A stretch of DNA of 64,000 nucleotides. Source: Gemmatimonadota bacterium. Its GTDB lineage: Bacteria; Gemmatimonadota; Gemmatimonadetes; Gemmatimonadales; GWC2-71-9. Of the stretch, positions 20,860-31,700 are shown piece by piece. Location: positions 48,200-112,199 of the forward strand of contig JANYLJ010000002.1 of assembly GCA_025357945.1 (NCBI GenBank), written 5' to 3'. The translations under genes and the position numbers were made by a program. Each line of letters starts with the position of its first letter. Position 1 is the first letter of the stretch. The notes beneath the pieces are model-generated. The model made no database searches. It saw only the letters and a program-made list of their open reading frames with translations, and was not told the origin of the DNA.

Positions 20860-21666
20860 TCAGAAGACGATCGACGCCCCGATCGTCACGATCGCCTTGA
20901 CGTCCTGCCGCGCGCTTTCATCGAGATACGTGCCGATCGAGGCATTCGGCCGGAACTTTCCGTTTGTTCCCTCGATCATGAAAGTCACGTGATGGACGGT
21001 TCGCTCGTCAAACGATCCGCCATGCGTCAGTTGGGCACGGCCGGTCAACGCAAGGCTCGCGAGCCGACCCTCGCCGCGAAAGCCGGCTCGTAGCCCGTAG
21101 TTGGCGTAGAACTCCGTGGCCCCACCATCGCGCGCAATGGCGAACGTACCGCCGAGCATGCCACTGATGAAGGTTCCGCGCTCCGGCGTTGTCCCGATGT
21201 GCGCGATCGCCCGCATGCTGGTGACCTTGGGGAGCCACGCTTCGAAGCGATCGAAGTCATCGAGGACTCCAAGCAGCAGCGCGTCTTCCTTGGCGTCACT
21301 GGCAACACCGGGCCGGATTCCGGCCTCGACGACCAGGCCCGGGCTCGCCGCAACCTCGATGCCGAACCAGGGATTCCCGATTGCAGTCGACGTCACGGTG
21401 GTCGCACCAGTGAACGAGCTGGTCTCACTCAGGCGAGACAACGGGATTGCCGCCGTGACGGCGACCTTGTCGTTAACCGGAATTCGCGCCTGCGCCGTGA
21501 CGATGAACGACGCGAAGTCGATGCTGGTACCGGACCTGAAGAATCCCTTGCCGATCTCGAAGCCGACGTTGCGGCTGGGTTCGGCCGGAAGCCAGAGGCG
21601 TTGGGCCCGGGCGCTGGTGGCGAGCGACGAGGCCAGGGCGAGCACGAACAGGCTGGTGCGGCGCAT
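20860..21666 (-). CDS. Exported protein, probable outer-membrane beta-barrel
   Basis: A 268-residue protein with a typical signal peptide (LFVLALASSLATSARAQ) and a firm start: GGGAGG stands 7 nt before the ATG. The mature chain is rich in alternating hydrophobic/polar strands with aromatic residues and ends in Phe (VTIGASIVF), the usual C-terminal signature of outer-membrane barrels. It contains few Cys and no obvious enzyme motif. No named family was recognised; a transporter or surface role is only a guess. It is transcribed alone, towards kgd, with the palindromic repeat between the two stops. Confidence 0.72.
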   Translation of the reverse strand: MRRTSLFVLALASSLATSARAQRLWLPAEPSRNVGFEIGKGFFRSGTSIDFASFIVTAQARIPVNDKVAVTAAIPLSRLSETSSFTGATTVTSTAIGNPWFGIEVAASPGLVVEAGIRPGVASDAKEDALLLGVLDDFDRFEAWLPKVTSMRAIAHIGTTPERGTFISGMLGGTFAIARDGGATEFYANYGLRAGFRGEGRLASLALTGRAQLTHGGSFDERTVHHVTFMIEGTNGKFRPNASIGTYLDESARQDVKAIVTIGASIVF

Positions 21667-21766
21667 CTTGATCCTCCCTCTGAGGTAAGTCGGTGTGACG
21701 GCGGGTTGCCGTCATGCACACGAAGCATCGATTCAGGGAGCCAAGCGAGCGTCAAGACACCGATTG

Positions 21767-22198
21767 TCAGTCTGGAGGGAGGAGGGGCCTTTCGCTCGCG
21801 TTGCGGGCGAGGGCCTTCAACGGGTCCGAAAGATGATCGCCGTAGTGAAGGAGGAACACGCCGCGCGAGCGCTTCGCCATCAGGAAGGCGAGCAGCGGTG
21901 TGTCGGCCTTGGCAGCGTTACAGGTGCGGCAAGCGAGGACCAGGTTGTCGGGGCGATCATAGGCCGACATGCCCCGGCGCGGGCGCACGTGATCGAGGGT
22001 GATGGTTTCCGCCGGCACGCGGGTGCCGCAATAGGCACACACGGCACCGTGCCGTTCGAGGAGCCATTCGCGATGCGCACCGTAAGAGCGTCCGGGAGAG
22101 CGACGAAGGCGGGAACCGCTGGAGGAGCCATTACTGCTGCCGGCGTCTGGTGCCGGCGATGCGGCAGCCTTGCTACCGCGACGTCTGGGTCGTGCCAC
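21767..22198 (-). CDS. HNH endonuclease
   Basis: A 143-residue HNH-family nuclease. Two zinc-knuckle pairs are present, Cys54/Cys57 (CAYC) and Cys90/Cys93 (CRTC). They flank the beta-beta-alpha metal motif with TLDHVRPRRG (His70) and DNLVLACRTCNAAK (Asn85). The first 40 residues are a basic, Ser/Gly-rich tail, perhaps DNA-contacting. Such stand-alone HNH proteins of the McrA-like type are common in environmental bacteria, and their role ranges from restriction to DNA repair. It is not linked to a methylase or other defence gene here. Confidence 0.88.
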   Translation of the reverse strand: MARPRRRGSKAAASPAPDAGSSNGSSSGSRLRRSPGRSYGAHREWLLERHGAVCAYCGTRVPAETITLDHVRPRRGMSAYDRPDNLVLACRTCNAAKADTPLLAFLMAKRSRGVFLLHYGDHLSDPLKALARNASERPLLPPD

Positions 22199-22363
22199 GC
22201 AAATCCTTCTGAAAATCAGTTGTAGAGGCGCAAAACGATAACCCTACGCCGGGAGAACGGAAAGCGAACGCAAAAAGTTCGCCAACGTCGGCCCCCTTTC
22301 GTTCGGGCAGCCCGCAAGGTATTCTCTCCCGCTCTTCCAACCTCTCACATTGGTGCAGCGATC

Positions 22364-25300
22364 ATGATGACCCACGGCGTGGCCCCTCGTTGGCTCTCGG
22401 GCATTGCGGCCCTGGTCGGTGTGCTGGCGATCGGCGCGACCCCAGCGACCCGGCCCGCGATCCAGCCAACTCTCCTCGCCGGCCTGCAGTGGCGCAACGT
22501 CGGACCGTTCCGTGCCGGCCGCGTATCGGCCGTGTCGGGTGCGGTCGGCCAGCCCGGTGTCTTCTACATGGGGATGGTCCTGGGCGGTGTGTGGAAGACC
22601 ACGAGCGCCGGGACGACCTGGTATCCGATCTTCGACAGCATCAAGGACGTGTCGTCCATCGGCGCGGTCGAAGTTGCACCGTCCGACCCCAACATCATCT
22701 ATGTCGGGACCGGCAGTACCGGCGACGGCAACGGCATCTACAAGTCCGTCGATGCCGGGACAACGTGGCGGCACCTGCCGGGACTCGAGGACAGCAAGCA
22801 GATCCCCACCATCCTCGTGGACCCGCGCAATCCCAACCTCGTGATGGCGGCCGTGCTGGGAAACGCGCGCAGCGCCAACGACAAGCGCGGTCTCTACCGC
22901 AGCACCGATGGTGGCGAGAGCTGGAGCAAGACGCTCTTTGCCGACGATAGCACGGGCGTCCAGAGCCTCGCGTGGGCATACGACAATCCCAATGTCATGT
23001 TGGCGACAACGATCCGGCGTGGCGGCCGGGGTAGCGGGAGTGCCGCGATAGCCGCGGCTCCGCTGGCAACAAACGGTACCAGAATCTTCAAGTCGACCGA
23101 TGAGGGCGTGACCTGGAAAGAGATCACCGGCGGCGGCCTCCCCACCCTCTCGGGACGCCTCACCGTGGCCGTGGCGATGAACACCAACTCCCAGCGGATG
23201 TACGTAGTCGGACCGGCCATCGTGGGGCTGTATCGATCCGATGATGGCGGAAGTTCGTGGCGGCACATGGCCGCCACCGATGCGCGCATCGCCAACGGCC
23301 AGGGCGATTACACCTCCGGCGTCTTCGTCAATTCCAGGAATCCCGACATCGTGTACACGATCGCCACCGCGGCGTTCATTTCCAGGGATGGCGGCAACAC
23401 CTTCACCGGTCTCAAAGGCAACCCCGGCGGCGACGATCCGCAGGTCATGTGGATCGATCCCACCGACGGCAACCGGATGATCATGGGCTTCGACCAAGGC
23501 GGCACCATCTCGCAGGACGGTGGCCTCGCCTGGAGCTCATGGTACAATCAGCCGACGGCGCAGATCTATCACATCGGCATCGACAATGCGTGGCCGTACT
23601 GGATCTATGGCAGTCAGCAGGACGCCTGCGCCGTCGCCGTCCGAAGCCGCGGCGAGCTCGGTGCGGTCACCATGCTCGATTGGTACCCCACGCCTGCATA
23701 CGAAGACGGCTTCGTCGCGCCGGATCCACTCAACGTCAACATTCTCTACATGGCCGGGTCGACCGATGGCATCGTGAAGGTGACCAAGCCCACCAACCAG
23801 TGGATCGACGTGTCGCCCAACGTCGATACGAGTCTCGGGCTGCGCCGAACCAACGACCAGCCGATGATCTTCTCCCGGTCGAATCCGCACGAGCTGTTGC
23901 TCGGTTTTCAATATCTGTATGCCACGACCGACGGTGCGGTAAACTGGAAGCGGATTTCGCCTGACCTGGGTTACCCGAAAGGGGTCACACCGCCGACCCG
24001 GCTGGCTGCGCCGGCCGCGGCTGGCGGCGGCCGGGGCGCCGGCGGCGGCGGGACGATCAACGCCATCGCGACGTCGAATGTCGCACCCGGGGTCATCTGG
24101 GTGGGTATGAGCAACGGCCTGGTCAAGGTGACAAAGAATCACGGTGTCACGTGGGACGATGCCTCGATCCCCGATCTCACCGCGATCGCCGGTGCTGGCC
24201 GCGGCACGGGCGTCTCCGCGATCGACGCGTCGTATAGCGACCCGGGCGCCGCCTACGTCGCGATCAATCGCGGCATGGCCGACAACACCCCGGCGTTCTA
24301 CCGCACGCACGACTATGGCGCGACCTGGACGAAGATCGTCAACGGGCTGCCCACCAATGCGGTGAGCGGCAGCTATTCGCGTGTCATTCGCGCGGACACC
24401 AAGAAGGCGGGGCTGCTCTTTGCCGGCACCGAGAGTGGGATGTATGTCACGTTCGACGACGGCGACAATTGGCAATCGCTGATGCTGAACCTGCCGAACA
24501 CATCGTATCGCGACATTGTCGTGAAGAACAATGACCTGGTGGTCGCAACGTATGGGCGGAGCATCTGGATTCTCGACGATATTTCACCGCTGCGGCAGAT
24601 GACGCCGGAGATGGCGGCCGAACCAACCCACGTGTTCAAGCCCAGCGATGCGATCCGGGTCCGGCGCAACATCAATACCGGAACGCCGTTCACCAAAGAG
24701 ATGCCGAGCGGCCCCAATCCGCCGGAAGGTGCCGTCATCTACTACAACCTCGGCGCCGCGGCGAAGCACGTCGCGCTCGAAGTGCGTGACGCGGCCGGCG
24801 TCGTCGTGCGACACTACTCGAGCGATGCGATCCCGCCGATTCCGGAACCGGCGCCGCCGGTACCCGATGAATGGGTCTTCGTCCCCCAGCCGATGCCGAC
24901 GAGCGTCGGGATGCACCGGATCAACTGGGACCTGCGCTACGACATGCCACCGGCTTTCATCCACTACCTGGCCCACGTGACCGGGGCCGTGGTCGGCGAC
25001 ACGCACTGGGGCGGCGAAGGTCCGCTGGTGATCCCCGGCAGCTACACCCTCAAGTTTGATGTCGATGGAAAATCGTACACGCAAACGGTGACCGTGAAGA
25101 ACGACCCGAACTCGTCGGCGACCACCGCCGATCTCCGCGCGCTGCACGATCTGCAGATGAAGCTGTACGAGGGCACCAGGGAGTCGTGGGACGGCTATCA
25201 GCAGGTCGCCGCGATGCGGGCATCGGTCGCCGATATCCTCCGTGGCAATCCCGCCGCCGACGTCACCGCCGCCGCAGGTGCACTCGACGCCAAGCTGGAC

Positions 25301-25672
25301 GCACTCGCTGGCCCGACAGCCTTCGCCGGTCGCGGCGGCGTGGCGCCTCGTACGCCGGCTTTCTCGACGATCAACGGCGTCGAGGCGGAAGAGGGAGCGG
25401 TCCTCGCTTCGATGAACGGTCAGCTCAAGGTGTTGGACATGTCCGACATTCCGCCCAATCCGACGAAGCTCGCGGGGTGGCGAAATGTCTGCGCCGACAT
25501 GCGAACCGCGGTGACCAATTGGCGCACCATGAACACGACGGACCTGGTCGCGTTCAACACGATTCTGGCGAAGAACAACATCAAGGCAATTCCCGCGGCG
25601 TCGCCGTCGCTCCCACTGCCGGTGTGTACGCCAACACCGGCAACCGTTAGAGGTAGCGGACCGAAGCCTTAG
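22364..25672 (+). CDS. Giant exported sortilin/VPS10-like beta-propeller protein, paralogue A
   Basis: A 1102-residue protein with an N-terminal signal peptide (ALVGVLAIGATPATRPA). The following ~800 residues are BNR/Asp-box-rich repeats of the VPS10/photosystem-stability-factor type. Examples are GVWKTTSAGTTWYPIF, KSVDAGTTWRHL, RSTDGGESWSK, KSTDEGVTWKEI, RSDDGGSSWRHM and YRTHDYGATWTKI. The C-terminal part carries an Ig-like segment and a helical region rich in Ala. Family members are usually annotated as glycosyl hydrolase or sortilin proteins, but no catalytic residues are established. A Ser/Thr kinase gene and a second 1102-residue paralogue follow on the same strand. Confidence 0.85.
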   Translation: MMTHGVAPRWLSGIAALVGVLAIGATPATRPAIQPTLLAGLQWRNVGPFRAGRVSAVSGAVGQPGVFYMGMVLGGVWKTTSAGTTWYPIFDSIKDVSSIGAVEVAPSDPNIIYVGTGSTGDGNGIYKSVDAGTTWRHLPGLEDSKQIPTILVDPRNPNLVMAAVLGNARSANDKRGLYRSTDGGESWSKTLFADDSTGVQSLAWAYDNPNVMLATTIRRGGRGSGSAAIAAAPLATNGTRIFKSTDEGVTWKEITGGGLPTLSGRLTVAVAMNTNSQRMYVVGPAIVGLYRSDDGGSSWRHMAATDARIANGQGDYTSGVFVNSRNPDIVYTIATAAFISRDGGNTFTGLKGNPGGDDPQVMWIDPTDGNRMIMGFDQGGTISQDGGLAWSSWYNQPTAQIYHIGIDNAWPYWIYGSQQDACAVAVRSRGELGAVTMLDWYPTPAYEDGFVAPDPLNVNILYMAGSTDGIVKVTKPTNQWIDVSPNVDTSLGLRRTNDQPMIFSRSNPHELLLGFQYLYATTDGAVNWKRISPDLGYPKGVTPPTRLAAPAAAGGGRGAGGGGTINAIATSNVAPGVIWVGMSNGLVKVTKNHGVTWDDASIPDLTAIAGAGRGTGVSAIDASYSDPGAAYVAINRGMADNTPAFYRTHDYGATWTKIVNGLPTNAVSGSYSRVIRADTKKAGLLFAGTESGMYVTFDDGDNWQSLMLNLPNTSYRDIVVKNNDLVVATYGRSIWILDDISPLRQMTPEMAAEPTHVFKPSDAIRVRRNINTGTPFTKEMPSGPNPPEGAVIYYNLGAAAKHVALEVRDAAGVVVRHYSSDAIPPIPEPAPPVPDEWVFVPQPMPTSVGMHRINWDLRYDMPPAFIHYLAHVTGAVVGDTHWGGEGPLVIPGSYTLKFDVDGKSYTQTVTVKNDPNSSATTADLRALHDLQMKLYEGTRESWDGYQQVAAMRASVADILRGNPAADVTAAAGALDAKLDALAGPTAFAGRGGVAPRTPAFSTINGVEAEEGAVLASMNGQLKVLDMSDIPPNPTKLAGWRNVCADMRTAVTNWRTMNTTDLVAFNTILAKNNIKAIPAASPSLPLPVCTPTPATVRGSGPKP

Positions 25673-25808
25673 CGAGCTACGTTAGCGGAACATCCTTGCC
25701 ATTGGTCTGCGCCGGACGCTTCTTTCGGCGCTCGACTGGTGTTTCCCTCGCGGCAATGGGGCCTGCCTGACAACGGATGTTCGTGCCTGCCCGACCTGCC
25801 GCACGCCC

Positions 25809-28712
25809 TTGCCGGTTGAGGCGCACTTCTGCCTCAACTGCGGGACGGCCACGCCCACCGAACCGGGCGTCCCGGCACGGACGGCGCCGACCGGCGCCGT
25901 CGAAGTGTCCCGCCTGACTCGGGCACTCGCCGACCGGTACCGGATCGAGCGCGTGCTGGGCGAGGGCGGCATGGCCACGGTGTACCTGGCGGAGGATCCG
26001 AAACATCGTCGCCGCGTGGCGGTGAAGGTGATGCGGCCGGAGCTGGCCGAGACGCTTGGCACCGAGCGCTTCCTGCGGGAAGTGGAAATCGCCGCACAGC
26101 TGAGTCACCCGCACATCCTGCCGGTGTTCGATTCCGGCACCGCCGATGGCTTCCTCTACTACGTGATGCCGTTTGTCGACGGCGAATCGCTGCCGGCTCG
26201 GCTGGCGCGTGAGAAGCAACTCCCGGTGCCGGAGGCACTGCGGTTGGCGCGCGAGGTGGCTGAGGCGCTCGCCTACGCGCACGAGCGGGGCATCGTGCAT
26301 CGCGATATCAAGCCGGCCAACATCCTGCTGAGCGCCGGCCACGCACTGGTCGCCGACTTCGGCATCGCCCGCGCTATCTCGGGTGATGGCAGGGCGCTGA
26401 CCCAGACCGGCCTCGCCATCGGGACGCCGCAGTACATGAGTCCCGAGCAGGCGATGGGGCAGAGTGATATCGACGGTCGGGTCGATATCTACGCCCTCGG
26501 CTGCGTCCTCTACGAAATGATTGCCGGCGAGCCACCATTCAGCGGCCCCACGGCGCAGGCGGTGATCGCGCGCTCCCTGACCGAAACGGCGCGTCCGCTG
26601 AATGCGACGAGGGAGGGACTCGCGCCGCGCGTGACAGCGCTGGTGAGCCGGGCACTGGCCAAGTCGCCGGCCGACCGTTTCCAGATTGCCGCCGAGATGG
26701 CGGATGCGCTGCGCACCGCCGAGGACCAGGTGCGCGACGGCAGCCGGGAGACGCCGGTGGCGGTCGCGGTACCGGCCGGCAACGCGTGGCTGATCTTCGG
26801 CGTGGGCACGCTGGTTGCGCTCACGGGATTGGTGATCGCCGCGGTGCTGCGCGGTCTCCCCGCCTGGGTGCTGGCACTTGCCGGCGTGTTGATCGGTGGT
26901 GGCGCGCTGGCACTCGTGCTGACCGCGCAGGCCGAGGCTCGGCGCCGCGGCCAGGCGCCGCCGCGCCGATTCGACGGGCTGCTCAGCTGGCGGAACGCCG
27001 CGCTCGGCGGCGTGGCGGCGCTCGCCGTGTGGGCGGTGACGGCAACGATGCTGGCAGTCGGACCGCTTGGTGGCCGCGGTAGCAACAGCTTGAAGCGCGT
27101 GGCGATCCTCCCCTTCGCCAATCAGGGCACGGCCGACGACGCCTATTTTGCCGACGGCATCGTGGATGAGGTGCGCGGCAAGCTCGCCAAGGTTGGCCAA
27201 CTGACGGTAATCGCCTCGACCAGTGCCAACCAGTATCGCAACACCACCAAGTCCGCGACGCAGATCGCCAGCGAACTCGGCGTCGACTACTTGCTCATTG
27301 GCAAGGTGCGCTGGGCGGGCGCTGCGGGTACCACGCGTCGGGTGCAGGTGGTGCCGGAGCTGGTGGACGGCAAGACCGGTGCGACCACCTGGGAGCAGTC
27401 GTTCGATGCCGACATGACTGATGTTTTCCAGATGCAGACCGCCATCGCCTCGCAGGTGGCCGGTGCGCTGGGCGCCGTGCTTGGCAGTGCCGACCAGGCG
27501 CAGCTTGCGGCGCGCCCAACCACCAATGCGGCGGCGTATGATCTTTACCTCAAGGGTCGCGCCATCATAAGCAATGCCGCCCCAGCCCAGCGCGAGGCCG
27601 CCGGATACTTTGAACAGGCGGTGGCGCTCGACTCGACCTTTGCCGATGCCTGGTCCCGGCTCGGCTCGGCGTTGGTCTTGGTGTACAGCAATGGCACGCG
27701 AGAGCCGGCCGTCGGGCAGCGCGCCAAGGAGGCGATCGACCGCGCGATCGCCCTGGCCGGCAGTTCGGCTGCGTCGCACCTGGCAGCATCGCGATATCAT
27801 CAGCTAGTGGACGGGGATGTTGCGGCTGGGGAACGCGAGATGAATCTTGCCCTCGCTGCCGCACCGAAGGATCCCGGCGTGCTGGCGCGGTCGGCTACGA
27901 TCGATGTGCAGTCCGGGCGACTGGAGGTCGGGCTTCAGAAGCTCGAACAGGCGCACACGCTCGACCCGCGATCGCAGGTCACGCTCAGCTCATTGCAGGG
28001 GACCCTGCTGAGTCTTCGCCGATTTGACGAAGCGATCGCGGCTGGGGCCCAGGCCATCGCCCTGGCACCGACCGATCTGGGTACCGTGCAAGGCACTGCG
28101 GCCGCGCACATCGGCCGAGGTGATCTTGCCGGTGCGCGTGCCGTGATTCGCGATGCGATCGGCCCGACCAGCGCGACTGAAGTGGTCGCCTACTTCGCCG
28201 GCTACAACGAACTGGCCTGGGTACTGGAACCAAAGGAGCAGGAACTGCTGTTCCGCTTGTCGCCCGCGGCCTTTGATAACGACCGCGCCTGGTGGGGTCA
28301 GACGATGGCTATCGCCGCGAGCCAGCGCGGGGAGCAGGCGCGCGCCCGCGCCTATGCCGATTCCGCGCTCGCGATTTCGGCAGCGCAGTCGGCAGGCAAC
28401 CCAACCGACCCGCAGCTCCATGCGCTGTACGGGGTGATGCTGGCCCTCACGGGACGCAGCGCCGACGGGCTCCGCGAGATCGAACGGGCGCTGAGCAAGG
28501 CACGGCCCAACAGCATTGACGCATTCTACGCTCGACTTCAGCTGGTCCGGATTCAGCTGGTCGCCGGGATGAAGGAGCAGGCGATCGAAGGACTGGAGGC
28601 GCTGTCGCGGTTGCCGTCTGTCGTCAATCCCGGCCGACTCCGCCTCGACCCGACCTTCGCGCCGCTCAAGGGGAACCCGCGGTTCGAGAAGTTGTTGACG
28701 CAACCACCCTGA
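25809..28712 (+). CDS. Transmembrane Ser/Thr protein kinase with FlgO-like and TPR domains
   Basis: 967 residues from the TTG at 25809. The kinase domain (about residues 44-300) has the Gly loop VLGEGGMATVY, the ATP-site Lys73 in AVKVMRP, the catalytic loop VHRDIKPANILL (Asp166), DFG at about residue 183, and YMSPEQA. Two to three membrane spans follow (about 320-410). A FlgO/TolB-like domain then starts KRVAILPFAN and includes YFADGIVDEV. Tetratricopeptide-type helices run to the C-terminus. The N-terminus is a zinc ribbon: FCLNCG is inside the CDS, but the matching CPTC (codons from 25788) lies upstream in the same frame. The true start is therefore probably earlier, perhaps a CTG at 25767. 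It lies between two VPS10-like paralogues. Confidence 0.92.
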   Translation: MPVEAHFCLNCGTATPTEPGVPARTAPTGAVEVSRLTRALADRYRIERVLGEGGMATVYLAEDPKHRRRVAVKVMRPELAETLGTERFLREVEIAAQLSHPHILPVFDSGTADGFLYYVMPFVDGESLPARLAREKQLPVPEALRLAREVAEALAYAHERGIVHRDIKPANILLSAGHALVADFGIARAISGDGRALTQTGLAIGTPQYMSPEQAMGQSDIDGRVDIYALGCVLYEMIAGEPPFSGPTAQAVIARSLTETARPLNATREGLAPRVTALVSRALAKSPADRFQIAAEMADALRTAEDQVRDGSRETPVAVAVPAGNAWLIFGVGTLVALTGLVIAAVLRGLPAWVLALAGVLIGGGALALVLTAQAEARRRGQAPPRRFDGLLSWRNAALGGVAALAVWAVTATMLAVGPLGGRGSNSLKRVAILPFANQGTADDAYFADGIVDEVRGKLAKVGQLTVIASTSANQYRNTTKSATQIASELGVDYLLIGKVRWAGAAGTTRRVQVVPELVDGKTGATTWEQSFDADMTDVFQMQTAIASQVAGALGAVLGSADQAQLAARPTTNAAAYDLYLKGRAIISNAAPAQREAAGYFEQAVALDSTFADAWSRLGSALVLVYSNGTREPAVGQRAKEAIDRAIALAGSSAASHLAASRYHQLVDGDVAAGEREMNLALAAAPKDPGVLARSATIDVQSGRLEVGLQKLEQAHTLDPRSQVTLSSLQGTLLSLRRFDEAIAAGAQAIALAPTDLGTVQGTAAAHIGRGDLAGARAVIRDAIGPTSATEVVAYFAGYNELAWVLEPKEQELLFRLSPAAFDNDRAWWGQTMAIAASQRGEQARARAYADSALAISAAQSAGNPTDPQLHALYGVMLALTGRSADGLREIERALSKARPNSIDAFYARLQLVRIQLVAGMKEQAIEGLEALSRLPSVVNPGRLRLDPTFAPLKGNPRFEKLLTQPP

Positions 28713-28730
28713 TCGCGAGGATCTCGCATC

Positions 28731-31700
28731 ATGACGGCGCGCGCTTTTTCTCCTCATCGGTTACCAGCGATCTGTCTGGTCGTTGCCGGATTGCTGACCC
28801 TCGCTGCCGCGTCACCGCTTGAACCCAGCCTTCTTGCCGGCCTGGTCTGGCGCAACATCGGCCCGTTCCGAGGCGGCCGTGTTGCCGCCGTCACCGGAGT
28901 GATCGGCGAGACCGGCACGTTCTACATGGGCCTGCCACTCGGCGGCGTGTGGAAGACGACAAGTGCCGGTACGACATGGTATCCGATCTTCGACGATGTC
29001 AAAGAGGCCTCGTCCGTCGGTGCGATCCAGGTTGCTCCCTCCGACCCGAACATCATCTACGTCGGCATGGGCGACCTGATCACCGGCGGCGGCATCAACG
29101 AAGGAAACGGCGTCTATAAATCCACCGACGCCGGCAAGACGTGGACCCATCTCGGACTGGATGAGACCAAGCAGATCCCGGCCATCCTGGTTGATCCCAA
29201 GGACCCCAACCTCGTCATGGTTGCCGCACAGGGAAATGTCCGCGTACCGAGCGACAAGCGCGGCCTGTATCGCAGCACGGATGGCGGCAGGAGCTGGAAC
29301 AAGACGCTGTACGTCGACAGCATCACCGGCGTCCAGGAAATCGCCTGGGCGTTCGACCATCCCAGCGTGATGCTGGCAACCACCGTGCGACACTACATTG
29401 CCCCGAACGCCGGACGGGGGGCGGCCGCACCGCCACCCGCCGGACCGACCGGCACGGCGCTCTTCAAGTCGACCGACGAAGGCCTCACGTGGCAGGAAAT
29501 CACCGGTGGCGGGTTGCCGAGGCTCACCGGCCGCACCAGCATCGCGGTGGCAATGAACACCAACTCGTCCCGGCTGTTCCTGATTGGCAATTTCGGCCTC
29601 TATCGCTCGGACGATGGCGGCACGACGTGGCGAAAGATGGCCGCCAACGATCGCCGCATTGCCAACGGACAGAACGGCTACAACTCCGGCGTGTACGTGG
29701 ATCCCAGGAATCCCGATGTCGTCTACACCATCAACACGTCGAGCTTCAAGTCCACCGATGGCGGCAACACCTTCACTGGCTTCAAGGGTGCGCCGGGTGG
29801 CGACGACCCGCAACAGATGTGGATCGATCCCACCGACGGCAAGCGGATGTTCCTGGGCGTCGATCAGGGCGCAACGATATCGCTCGACGGCGGTTTGACC
29901 TGGAGCTCGTGGTACAATCAGGCGACGGCGCAAGTGTATCACATCTCGGTCGATAATTCGTATCCATACTGGGTGTATGCGACGCAGCAGGACGCCGGCT
30001 CGATCGCCTCACGCAGCCGCGGTGATCTCGGGGCGATCACGCCGTTCGACTGGTATCCGACGGCCGGGTATGAGTTCGGTGCAATCGTCGCCGATCCGCT
30101 CAACCCGAAAATTGTCTACGCTGGTGGACCGTCCGCGGGGATCGTCAAGATCACGTATCCGAGCGGTCAGTGGATCAACATTTCGCCGAACGTCGACACC
30201 TCCTTGGCACTTCGCAAGGTGGGCAACCAACCGCTGGCGTGGTCCGCAACGAACCCGCGCGAGTTGCTCGTCGGCTTTCAATACCTGATGGCGACGACGG
30301 ATGGCGGCGTGCACTGGCAGAAGATTTCGCCCGACCTGGGTTACCCGAAGGGCGTGACCCCGCCACCGCGCACGGCGGCAGGAGCGGCGGGACGTGGCGC
30401 TGGGACGCCAGCCAGCGGGCCGATCCCCGGCTCGATCGAATCATTCGCCACGTCCAGCGTTGCCGCCGGCACGATCTGGGTCGGCACCAACAACGGCCTG
30501 ATCAAGGTGACCAGGAATCACGGCATGACGTGGGACGACGTCACCATCCCCGACCTGCCGAATCCGGCCCGCGCCGATATCTCGGCGATCGAGGCGTCGC
30601 ACCATGATCCCGCCGCCGCATATGTGGCGATCGACTACCACACGACCGGCGACTACATGCCGTATCTCTTCCGAACCCGCGACTACGGCAAGACGTGGAC
30701 GAAGATCGTGGGCGGCCTGCGCACCGATCAGCCCAGCGGATCATTCGCGCGAGTCATTCGTGCCGACACCAGGAAGGCCGGCCTCCTCTTCGCCGGCACC
30801 GAGAGCTCGGTGTACGTCTCGTTCAACGACGGTGACGACTGGCAGTCGTTGATGTTGAACCTGCCCAACACCTCATATCGCGATATGGTCATCAAGGACA
30901 ACGACCTCGTCGTGGGCACCTACGGCCGTTCCTTCTGGATTCTTGACGACATCTCACCGCTCCGCCAGCTCACACCGGCGATCGCCGCGGAACCGGCGCA
31001 CCTGTTCAAACCGGGCGACGCGATCCGGGTGCGGCGCAACGTGAATGGCGACACGCCGTTTCCACCCGAGGTTCCCCACGCCGAGAACCCACCGCCTGGC
31101 GCGGTCATCTACTACTACCTGGGTGCCAAGCCAGCCGGCGACATTACACTCGACGTAGTGGACGCCGCCGGCAAGACGGTGCGTCACCTGTCGAGCACAC
31201 TTATTCCGCCGCTGTCGGAACCGCCGCCGGTGCTGCCGGACTTCTGGCTCGAGAAACCGAAGCCGATGCCGACCGCTGTGGGAACGAACCGGATCAACTG
31301 GAACATTCGATACGATAGTCCGCCGGCGCTCAGCCACACCTATGAGATCAACGCGAACCCGGCTGAAACGCCGGCGTCGCCCGAAGGTCCATTGGCGCTT
31401 CCGGGTGTGTACACGGTCAAACTGACCGCGAACGGCAAGGCGTACGCCCAGACCGTCACGGTCACCAACGACCCCCGTTCACCGGCGACTACTGCGGACC
31501 TCCGCGCGCAGCACGACCTGCAGATGAACCTGTACGATGGCGCCAAGGAGGCATGGGACGGCTACAACCAGGTGACGACGATGCGTACCGCGGCCGCCGC
31601 GGTGTCCCGCGACAATCCCGGTGCTGAGATCACCGCAGCGGTGAAGACGTTCGACTCCACGCTGGCGCGAATCGGCGGCAATGGCGCCGGTGGTGGCCGC

